Part shown: positions 1 to 6,849 of the stretch, one piece after another
Numbering within the stretch: the stretch's first letter is position 1
How the letters are laid out: every line of letters starts with the position of its first letter
Source: Streptomyces griseoflavus
GTDB taxonomy: Bacteria; Actinomycetota; Actinomycetes; Streptomycetales; Streptomycetaceae
Direction of reading: 5' to 3'
Length of the DNA: 64,000 nt
Assembly: GCF_014649995.1 (NCBI RefSeq)
Contig: NZ_BMUC01000007.1
Coordinates: forward strand, 153,911-217,910
Position numbers and translations under genes: made by a program
The notes under the pieces: generated by a model
What the model was told of the DNA's origin: nothing
The model's database searches: none
The model's input: the letters and a program-made list of their open reading frames with translations, nothing else

Positions 1-31
1 GCTGTGCGCGATTCGGCGCCGGCGGCAGCCG

Positions 32-613
32 TCAGCGCAGGCGCGCCATCAGCGCATGCTCCACGAGAGTGATCAGCGCCGACTTCGCGTCCGCCCGATG
101 CCGCGCGTCCGTCGTGATGATCGGCGTGTCCGGCCCGATCTGCAGCGCTTCCCGGACCTCGTCCGGGTTGTACGGCTGCTGGCCGTCGAAGCCGTTGAGG
201 GCGATCACGAACGGCAGCCCGCTGTTCTCGAAGTAGTCGACCGCGGGGAAGCAGTCGGCGAGACGACGCGTGTCCACCAGCACGATCGCGCCGATGGCGC
301 CGCGCACCAGGTCGTCCCACATGAACCAGAAGCGGTCCTGACCGGGCGTACCGAAGAGGTACAGGATCAGGTCCTGGTCCAGGGTGATGCGGCCGAAGTC
401 CATGGCGACCGTCGTGGTCGTCTTGTCCCCGGTGTGGGTGAGGTCGTCGATGCCTGCCGAAGCAGACGTCATGACGGCCTCCGTGCGCAGCGGGTTGATC
501 TCCGAAACGGCCCCGACGAACGTGGTCTTGCCCACGCCGAAGCCACCCGCCACCACGATCTTCGCCGAGGTGGTGGAGCGGGAAGGACCGCCGCTAGAGC
601 TTGCGAAGTCCAC
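32..613 (-). CDS. cvnD2: Conservon small GTPase CvnD (second conservon)
   Basis: Small Ras/MglA-like GTP-binding protein, 193 aa, the output component of a conservon (Cvn). The P-loop GGFGVGKT lies at residues 23-30, the switch II region reads FGTPGQDRF (glycine and glutamine kept, typical of the MglA/Rab-like branch), and the G4 motif is the NGFD variant of NKxD. The ATG start overlaps the stop of cvnC by 20 bp, so the two are translationally coupled. In S. coelicolor conservons form a membrane-associated complex in which CvnD cycles between GDP and GTP. Numbering as Cvn2 follows remembered SCO5537-5540 synteny. It is the last gene of its operon; only 31 bases lie beyond it in the window. 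Confidence 0.93.
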   Translation of the reverse strand: MDFASSSGGPSRSTTSAKIVVAGGFGVGKTTFVGAVSEINPLRTEAVMTSASAGIDDLTHTGDKTTTTVAMDFGRITLDQDLILYLFGTPGQDRFWFMWDDLVRGAIGAIVLVDTRRLADCFPAVDYFENSGLPFVIALNGFDGQQPYNPDEVREALQIGPDTPIITTDARHRADAKSALITLVEHALMARLR

Positions 614-1166
614 TGAGCACCCTTTCGAGCAGTGTCACGTCTGGCTGGCCGCCGGCGCTCTCGTCGCCGCCGGGCTGATGGATGGCGACCAGTCCCGCCT
701 CCGCCAAGTCGGCGACGAGGATCCTGGCCACGCCGAGGGGAATCGTCAGCAGGGCCGAGATCTCGGCCACCGACTTGATCTCCTGGCACAGGTTGCAGAT
801 CCGCTGATGCTCGGGCAGTTGGCCCTGCATCTGGTGCGGCTGCGCGGTGGTGTGCACCAGCGCCTCGATGGCGAGCTGGTACCGCGGCCTGGTGCGGCCG
901 CCCGTCATCGCGTACGGGCGCACCAGGGGATTGTTCGTCGCCCCGGCGGGCGACGGCTCCGGGGTGCGACGCTGCGGCTGCACGGGCTGGATGCGTGGCG
1001 CCTGCGGCTGGTCGTACGGCGAAGGGCCGGGGCCCTGCGGCGCGTACGGCTGCCGGTGGTTCGGGGCGGAAGGGTAGCCGTACCCGCTCTGGCCACCGTC
1101 GTTCTGGCCCTGTGCGGGACCGTACGACCAGTTGCCCGACGACGAACCGCCTGGGGGTGTTGCCAC
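594..1166 (-). CDS. cvnC2: Conservon DUF742 protein CvnC
   Basis: DUF742 protein of 190 aa. Residues 1 to about 75 are a low-complexity Gly/Pro/Gln/Tyr-rich segment. The conserved domain then begins at LVRPYAMTGGRTRPRY and holds a CNLC cysteine pair followed by a winged-helix-like segment (KSVAEISALL). The GTG at 1166 is chosen over an upstream ATG because GGAGGAG sits 4 nt before it. The gene lies 95 bp after cvnB and overlaps cvnD by 20 bp. In conservons this protein links the kinase-like CvnA and roadblock CvnB to the GTPase. The N-terminal extension is much longer than in the neighbouring paralogue, which has about 20 residues before the domain. Confidence 0.92.
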   Translation of the reverse strand: MATPPGGSSSGNWSYGPAQGQNDGGQSGYGYPSAPNHRQPYAPQGPGPSPYDQPQAPRIQPVQPQRRTPEPSPAGATNNPLVRPYAMTGGRTRPRYQLAIEALVHTTAQPHQMQGQLPEHQRICNLCQEIKSVAEISALLTIPLGVARILVADLAEAGLVAIHQPGGDESAGGQPDVTLLERVLSGLRKL

Positions 1167-1261
1167 TTTTCTCCTCCTCCGACTGTGCCTGGCACCCATC
1201 ACTGTGGAGCCGCGTCCCGAAACCTTACGGCCACGGGACGACAAAGCGCACCGTTCGTCCG

Positions 1262-1675
1262 TTAGTTGAGCAGGCTCCCTTGGAGTTCCGCACGAAGGTC
1301 CGGCGTCAGGACCGTACCGGCGCGATCGACCAGAAGGGCCATCTCGTACCCGATGAGGCCGATGTCCGCCTCCGGATGTGCGAGAACCGCGAGTGACGAA
1401 CCGTCGGAAATGGACATGATGAACAGGAATCCCCGCTCCATCTCCACAACCGTCTGGTTCACGCTGCCGCCCTCGAAGATCCGGGAGGCGCCTGCCGTCA
1501 GGGACGTCAGACCGGAGGCGACGGCCGCGAGCTGGTCGGCACGGTCGCGGGGGAAGCCTTCGGACATCGCCAGAAGGAGTCCGTCGGCGGAGACCACCAC
1601 CGTGTGGGACACCCCCGGGGTGTTGTCCACGAAGTTGGTGATCAACCAGTTCAGGTTCTGTGCCGCCTGGCTCAT
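1262..1675 (-). CDS. cvnB2: Conservon roadblock/LC7 protein CvnB
   Basis: Roadblock/LC7-fold protein of 137 aa beginning MSQAAQNLNWLITNF. The family includes MglB, which acts on the small GTPase MglA, so CvnB is the likely GTPase-regulating partner of CvnD. By eye it differs from the second copy at about 8 positions only. Start choice is uncertain: an in-frame GTG at 1684 is 7 nt from a GGAG, while the ATG at 1675 is 16 nt from it; the ATG is kept because it gives the 137-aa form I recall for the family. It lies directly after cvnA, whose stop is at 1686-1688, so the two are coupled. Confidence 0.93.
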   Translation of the reverse strand: MSQAAQNLNWLITNFVDNTPGVSHTVVVSADGLLLAMSEGFPRDRADQLAAVASGLTSLTAGASRIFEGGSVNQTVVEMERGFLFIMSISDGSSLAVLAHPEADIGLIGYEMALLVDRAGTVLTPDLRAELQGSLLN

Positions 1676-1685
1676 CGGGCTCACA

Positions 1686-4600
1686 CTAACGCTCCTGGTT
1701 GTAGGTGCTGTCAGGACCGAGGCCCTGGCCGTTCGTTTCACTGCCCGCGCTGCGGCCCCGTTGGACACCGCGACGCAGGTTGCTCAGCCTGCCCCGGACG
1801 TCTTCCGGGGCGCGGGAGACCTGGGGGCCTCCCTGGGGGGTGGTTTCGGCGGCTCCCTCGACCAGGTTGGCCTTGGGGACCCGCCGCGGCAGACCGGAGG
1901 AGGTCACTCCGCCCGCCTTGGGCTTCCGGAGTGACGACGCCTGCTGCCAGCGCTCGTCGTTCGCCGAACGCCAGCCGTTGTCGCCGTTGCTCTCCGGGGT
2001 GGAGGCCGGCGGCTCCTGGTTCGCGCGCTGGGCGCCGCCCGTGCCGTTCGCACCGCTCGCGGTGGATCCGCGGCGGGGGAGCCCGGCGTCGGTCAGGTTC
2101 TGGTTCCCGGGGGCAGCCGGCCCCGGACGGTCGAAGCCTACGCCGTCCTGTGCGTCAGCGGCCTGCGCGGGTTCCGCGTCCGGGGTCTGAGCAGGGTACT
2201 CGGCGGGGTGACCGTTGCGGTAGCCGTCCTGCTGCGGCCAGTCGTCCTCCTGGCGCCGGTCCGAGAAGGACGGGAAGGCGTCGGACGCGGTGGCACCCGC
2301 GGCCGTGTGGTCGCCCCGGGCCGGCTCCGCGTAGGAGGCGTCCGGGTAACCGCCGGCGGACGGGAAACCGTCGTTCTGCGGCAGGTTGCCGTTCGGCGCG
2401 TAGTAGCCCTCGCCGTACGACTGCTGCTGCTGACCGTCGTACGCCGTCTGCTGCCCGTTGTCGTACGCCTGGCCGTAGCCGGTGCCGCGCTGCGGCTCCT
2501 GGAAACCGTCGAAGCCCTGGCTCTCGGCGTAACCGCCCTGGCCGCCGGGGGCGTAGCCCTGGGTGTCGCCGTAGCCCTGCGGGCCGGCGAACTCGTCCGG
2601 GTAACCGGCGCCCTCGGGCGTCTCCTGGGCGTTCGGCTCGGGATGCGACTGGGCCTCCAGGGCCGCCCGGCGCTCCTCGCGCATCAGCGAACGGCCGACG
2701 GGGTCCAGGTCACGGACGTCGTCGGGGACCTCCGTGTAACGGCTGTCGTCGAAGCCCAGCTCCGCGGCGGTGCGCAGCGGCTGCTGGTTGAAGTTCTCCC
2801 CCTGGAACTGCTGCTCCGGGATGATCTGCGAGACCGTGAACTCGTCGTGGGCCGGCTGCTGCTCGCCGCCGCCACCGTGGGTGATGGCGTCCGGCAGCAT
2901 GACCAGCGAGGTGGTGCCGGCCTGCTCGCCCGAGGGGCGCAGCTGGACCCGGATGCCGTGCCGGTCGGACAGCCGGCCGACCACGAACAGGCCCATGCGC
3001 TGCGAGATCGCGGCGTCCACGGTCGGCGGGTTGGCCAGCTTGTGGTTGATGTCCGCGAAGTCCTCGGCGGTGAGGCCGATGCCCTTGTCGTGGATCTCGA
3101 TCATCACGCGGCCGTCGGGGAGACGGGTCGCGGTGACCCGGACCTTGGTTTGCGGGGAGGAGAACGTGGTGGCGTTCTCCAGCAGCTCGGCGAGCAGGTG
3201 CACGAGGTCGGTCACCGCACGGCCGTGGATCTCGGCCTCGGGGACGCCGGACAGTTCGATGCGCTCGTACTGCTCCACCTCGGAGGAGGCGGCGCGCAGC
3301 ACGTCGACCAGCGGCACCGGCTGGTCCCAGCGGCGGCCGGGCTCCTCGCCGGCGAGGACCAGGAGGTTCTCGCCGTTGCGGCGCATACGGGTGGCCAGGT
3401 GGTCCAGGCGGAAGAGGTTCTCCAGCTGGTCCGGGTCGGCCTCGTTGTTCTCCAGGTCGGTGATCAGGGTCAGCTGGCCCTCGATCAGCGACTGGTTGCG
3501 GCGCGACAGGTTGGTGAAGATCGCGTTGATGTTGCCCCGCAGCAGCGCCTGCTCGGAGGCGAGCCGGACGGCCTCGCGGTGGACCTGGTCGAAGGCGCGG
3601 GCGACCTCGCCGATCTCGTCGGTGGAGGAGATCGGGATCGGCGCGACCTTGGTGTCGACCCGGCCGGGGTCGGTCCGGGAGAGCTGGTCGACGAGCATCG
3701 GCAGGCGCTGCTCGGCGATGCCGAACGCGGCGTTGCGCAGCTGGCGCATCGAGCGGCTCATCTGGCGGGCCACCATGCCGGCCAGGATGAACGCGGCGAG
3801 CAGGGCGACCACGACGGCCGCGCCGGTGATGAAGGCGTCGCGCTGGGCGTCGTCGGCGATCTGCGAGGCCTCGCTCACCGCGGAGTCGGCGAGGTCCGAC
3901 TCGATCTCGCGGTAGCCGTCGAACTTGAGGGTGTTCACGGCCCACCAGTTGGCGGGGGTGATGCCCTTGTCGGCGAGGGCGGCGCGCGCGGAGGGGTCCG
4001 TGGAGGACAGACGGCCGAGTTCGGAGATCATCGTCTCCGGCTTGGCGGGCGGCGGCACGTAGTCGGGGTCCTGCTGCTTGGACTCCCGGGCCATGGCGGC
4101 ACCCTCGGCCTGGATCCGCTGCGAGGTCTGCTCCAGCTTGACCGCGTCCGCCTCGGTGCCACCGCCCTTGTACTCCTCGATGGCGATGCCCTCGAGGTAG
4201 GCGTACGACGACAGGGCGACGCGCTGGCTGGCGAGCTGGCTCTCCGTCGGGCCCGGCTTGACCAGCAGGTGCGTGCCGATGGAACGCTGCAGTGACAGCG
4301 CCGCCTTGGTCAGCGAGATGGCGTAGACCGTACGTCCGTAGCTGGTGATGTTTCCGGTGCCGAGGCCGAGTTCGTTGGCGAACTCCATCAGGGGGTGGGC
4401 GACCTCGACGTAGCCCTCCTCCGTCTGCACGCCCTTGAGCTTGGAGGTGTACGCGGCGGCGCGCAGGTCGGCCAGCTTCGGCTCGCCCTCCCTGAACAGC
4501 CTCAGCCGGCGCTCGAGTCCGGGCTTGGACGGCATGCTCTGGGCGGCCTCGTCGAAGGCGTCGGCCGCTTTGTCGGTGGCGGCGCGCGCCTTGGTGACGT

Positions 4601-4973
4601 CCGGGTCGTCCTGGCCCTTGCCCTGCAGCAGCGGTACGGCGGTGACGTCGCGTTCGTTGTAGAGGGCGTTGGCGTAGACGAGGGAGGCCTGCACCAGACG
4701 CGCGGTGTTCTCGGCGTCCTCGGCCTCGTTCCAGGTGTCGATCGAGCTCTTCACCTGGACGCCGCCCATGACCAGGCCGACCAGCACGGGTATGAGCAGG
4801 ATCGCGTTCAGCCGGGTGGCCACCCGCCAGTTGCGCGGCGAGAGGCGGCCTCCGCTCGGAGTGGGCGCGGCCGTGGGTTCGGGACCTGGCGCGGGGGCGG
4901 GCGCCGCTGTGCGCGACGGCGGCGTGAAGTTGCCCCGGGCCGACGGCTCGGGACTGTTCTTGCTTCGCCTCAC
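1686..4973 (-). CDS. cvnA2: Conservon sensor kinase-like membrane protein CvnA
   Basis: Membrane protein of 1095 aa. Order: Pro-rich cytoplasmic N terminus; transmembrane helix at about 55-72; extracytoplasmic nitrate/nitrite-sensor (NIT) type helical domain to about 370; second helix at 381-402; HAMP; helical segment with LFRLDHLATRM at 520-530; HATPase domain 590-695 with N box LAELLENATTFS and G box DKGIGL. The segment from 698 to 1021 is low complexity, rich in Gly/Gln/Tyr/Pro, and ends in a conserved basic tail (about 1022-1095). GTG at 4973 is chosen because AAGG sits 11 nt upstream. It is the first gene of its conservon and resembles a histidine kinase without a receiver partner. Whether it phosphorylates anything cannot be seen. 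Confidence 0.93.
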   Translation of the reverse strand: MRRSKNSPEPSARGNFTPPSRTAAPAPAPGPEPTAAPTPSGGRLSPRNWRVATRLNAILLIPVLVGLVMGGVQVKSSIDTWNEAEDAENTARLVQASLVYANALYNERDVTAVPLLQGKGQDDPDVTKARAATDKAADAFDEAAQSMPSKPGLERRLRLFREGEPKLADLRAAAYTSKLKGVQTEEGYVEVAHPLMEFANELGLGTGNITSYGRTVYAISLTKAALSLQRSIGTHLLVKPGPTESQLASQRVALSSYAYLEGIAIEEYKGGGTEADAVKLEQTSQRIQAEGAAMARESKQQDPDYVPPPAKPETMISELGRLSSTDPSARAALADKGITPANWWAVNTLKFDGYREIESDLADSAVSEASQIADDAQRDAFITGAAVVVALLAAFILAGMVARQMSRSMRQLRNAAFGIAEQRLPMLVDQLSRTDPGRVDTKVAPIPISSTDEIGEVARAFDQVHREAVRLASEQALLRGNINAIFTNLSRRNQSLIEGQLTLITDLENNEADPDQLENLFRLDHLATRMRRNGENLLVLAGEEPGRRWDQPVPLVDVLRAASSEVEQYERIELSGVPEAEIHGRAVTDLVHLLAELLENATTFSSPQTKVRVTATRLPDGRVMIEIHDKGIGLTAEDFADINHKLANPPTVDAAISQRMGLFVVGRLSDRHGIRVQLRPSGEQAGTTSLVMLPDAITHGGGGEQQPAHDEFTVSQIIPEQQFQGENFNQQPLRTAAELGFDDSRYTEVPDDVRDLDPVGRSLMREERRAALEAQSHPEPNAQETPEGAGYPDEFAGPQGYGDTQGYAPGGQGGYAESQGFDGFQEPQRGTGYGQAYDNGQQTAYDGQQQQSYGEGYYAPNGNLPQNDGFPSAGGYPDASYAEPARGDHTAAGATASDAFPSFSDRRQEDDWPQQDGYRNGHPAEYPAQTPDAEPAQAADAQDGVGFDRPGPAAPGNQNLTDAGLPRRGSTASGANGTGGAQRANQEPPASTPESNGDNGWRSANDERWQQASSLRKPKAGGVTSSGLPRRVPKANLVEGAAETTPQGGPQVSRAPEDVRGRLSNLRRGVQRGRSAGSETNGQGLGPDSTYNQER

Positions 4974-5348
4974 TCGACCAACAACCTTCCGGCGGTCGGC
5001 ACCTTCGTCGTGCCGCAGTGTCTCAGAGCCCGGCATGCCATCGACTACTGAGTACGTCTTTGACCAATGGGCAGTTCAGGCATTCCAGCATGACGACCAG
5101 CCCTCCTCCAAACATGGGAAGGAGAGGAATTCAAGTGATGTAAGTCCCACATAAAACGGTCATACGGAGCGACCTCCGGCAAAAGACGAGCCGTCCGTGA
5201 GCGCAGTGGTACCGCTCGACCGCGTCGCGTGTCGGCCTCCCCCGATTCCTCTGCCGAAACGTTATGAACACCGAGGCCGGCCGTGTCAAACGACACAGCC
5301 GGCACCAGTACATCTACGACAACCGCAGTATGCCGCTCCTGTTCGCCC
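4974..5348. other. Intergenic region between the two conservons
   Basis: These 375 bp separate the cvnD1 stop from the cvnA2 start. They hold the terminator-like hairpin at 5276-5303 and must carry any separate promoter of the downstream conservon. An 86-codon minus-strand reading frame lies inside, but it has no convincing ribosome-binding site or recognisable protein and is not called. Confidence 0.5.
5276..5303 (-). terminator. Terminator of the upstream (cvn1) conservon
   Basis: Inverted repeat with 12-nt arms (5276-5287 and 5292-5303) around the loop aaac, 46 nt beyond the cvnD1 stop. In a minus-strand transcript the single irregular position forms a G-U pair, so the stem is fully paired; on the plus strand it would be a C-A mismatch. 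This favours function for minus-strand transcription. No strong U tract follows, which is usual in Streptomyces. Confidence 0.6.
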
Positions 5349-5939
5349 TTACCGGAGACGCGCCATGAGAGCGTGCTCGACCAGCGTGATCAGCGCACCC
5401 TTGGCATCCGCGCGGTGCCGGGCGTCCGTCGTGATGATCGGGGCGTCGGGTCCGATCTGCAGCGCCTCGCGCACCTCTTCGGGGGTGTACGGCTGCTGGC
5501 CGTCGAAGCCGTTGAGGGCGACCACGAACGGCAGCCCGCTGTTCTCGAAGTAGTCCACCGCGGGGAAGCAGTCCGCCAGCCGCCGGGTGTCGCACAGCAC
5601 GATGGCGCCGATGGCACCGCGCACCAGGTCGTCCCACATGAACCAGAAGCGGTCCTGACCGGGCGTACCGAACAGGTACAGGATCAGGTCCTGGTCCAGG
5701 GTGATGCGGCCGAAGTCCATGGCCACCGTGGTGGTGGTCTTGCCTCCGGTGTGGGTGAGGTCGTCGATGCCCGCGCTGGCGGAGGTCATCACGGCCTCGG
5801 TGCGCAGCGGGTTGATCTCCGACACGGCGCCGACGAACGTGGTCTTGCCCACGCCGAAGCCGCCGGCGACCACGATCTTGGCGGACGTGGTGGCACGGCT
5901 TTCGGAGACCGTCCCGCCGCTAGAGCTTGCGAAGTCCAC
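5349..5939 (-). CDS. cvnD1: Conservon small GTPase CvnD (first conservon)
   Basis: MglA-like GTPase of 196 aa, near-identical to the copy at 32-613. P-loop GGFGVGKTT, FGTPGQDRF and NGFD motifs are all kept. Differences are scattered conservative changes (for example VLVDT against VLCDT) plus a 3-residue longer N-terminal tail. Its ATG overlaps the cvnC1 stop by 20 bp, as in the other copy. The strong similarity raises the question of whether the two GTPases are interchangeable between complexes. Confidence 0.93.
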   Translation of the reverse strand: MDFASSSGGTVSESRATTSAKIVVAGGFGVGKTTFVGAVSEINPLRTEAVMTSASAGIDDLTHTGGKTTTTVAMDFGRITLDQDLILYLFGTPGQDRFWFMWDDLVRGAIGAIVLCDTRRLADCFPAVDYFENSGLPFVVALNGFDGQQPYTPEEVREALQIGPDAPIITTDARHRADAKGALITLVEHALMARLR

Positions 5940-6315
5940 TGAGCACCCTTTCGAGCAGTGTCACGTCCGGGGCGCCGGTGGTCTCGTCGCCGCCCGGCTG
6001 GTGCACGGCGACGAGGCCCGCCTCCGCCAGGTCGGCCACCAGGATCCGGGCAACACCCAGGGGCATGTTGAGCAGCGCCGAGACCTCGGCGACCGACTTC
6101 ACCTCACGGCACAGGTGGCAGATGCGCTGGTGCTCCGGGAGGAGCCCCATGAGCGCTGCCGGGTCGGCCGTCGTACTGATCAGTGCCTCGATGGCCAGCT
6201 GATAGCGCGGCCTGGTCCGGCCACCGGTCATCGCATAGGGACGGACCAGTGGCTGGTCGCCCTCGTCCTCGTACGGCTCCGCGTACGGATCATGAGAGGC
6301 GGTGGGCGGGGTCAT
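5920..6315 (-). CDS. cvnC1: Conservon DUF742 protein CvnC
   Basis: DUF742 protein of 131 aa. It has only about 20 residues before the domain start LVRPYAMTGGRTRPRY, against about 75 in the other copy. The CHLC cysteine pair and the winged-helix-like segment KSVAEVSALLNMPLGVARI are present. ATG at 6315 is preceded by GGAGG at 4 nt. The last 20 bp overlap cvnD1. It lies 111 bp downstream of cvnB1. Confidence 0.92.
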   Translation of the reverse strand: MTPPTASHDPYAEPYEDEGDQPLVRPYAMTGGRTRPRYQLAIEALISTTADPAALMGLLPEHQRICHLCREVKSVAEVSALLNMPLGVARILVADLAEAGLVAVHQPGGDETTGAPDVTLLERVLSGLRKL

Positions 6316-6426
6316 GAATCCTCCGGGCGGGACAGCAAGTCGGTCGGTCAAGCCGTCTGACGGGGCCGGTGGGGGGAATGTGGCGGCCGGACGGTGATTT
6401 GGTGAGACGGGTGGTGCCGGGGCCGA

Positions 6427-6840
6427 TCAGTGGAGCAGACTTCCCTGTAGTTCGGCGCGCAGGTCCGGGGTGAGGACCGCCCCCGCGCGGTCGACCAGGA
6501 GCGCCATCTCGTAGCCGACGAGGCCGATGTCGCACTCGGGGTGCGCGAGGACCGCCAGGGACGAGCCGTCGGAGACGGACATGAGGAAGAGGAATCCTCG
6601 CTCCATCTCGACGACCGTCTGGGCGACGCTGCCGCCCTCGAAGATCCGGGAGGCGCCGGCCGTCAGGGAGGTCAGTCCCGAGGCGACGGCCGCGAGCTGG
6701 TCCGCGCGGTCGCGCGGGAAGCCCTCGGAGAGCGCCAGGAGGAGACCGTCGGCGGACACGACGACGGTGTGGGACACCCCGGGGGTGTTGTCCACGAAGT
6801 TGGTGATCAACCAGTTGAGGTTCTGTGCCGCCTGGCTCAT
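6427..6840 (-). CDS. cvnB1: Conservon roadblock/LC7 protein CvnB
   Basis: Roadblock/LC7 protein of 137 aa, likely regulatory partner of CvnD. It is about 94 percent identical by eye to the other CvnB in the window (8 differences). A TTG at 6849 is 6 nt from a GGAG and would add SP before the ATG-coded methionine, mirroring the GTG alternative in the paralogue, so the same start ambiguity exists in both copies. The cvnA1 stop codon (6850-6852) lies immediately upstream. Confidence 0.92.
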   Translation of the reverse strand: MSQAAQNLNWLITNFVDNTPGVSHTVVVSADGLLLALSEGFPRDRADQLAAVASGLTSLTAGASRIFEGGSVAQTVVEMERGFLFLMSVSDGSSLAVLAHPECDIGLVGYEMALLVDRAGAVLTPDLRAELQGSLLH

Positions 6841-6849
6841 CGGGCTCAA

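Noticed and set aside
2208-4295. A 695-codon plus-strand open frame antisense to cvnA2
   Set aside because: Val/Gly/Arg/Leu-rich shadow of the real gene; no domain.
5045-5305. Minus-strand 86-codon frame between the conservons
   Set aside because: No ribosome-binding site, and the start overlaps the terminator; product not recognisable.
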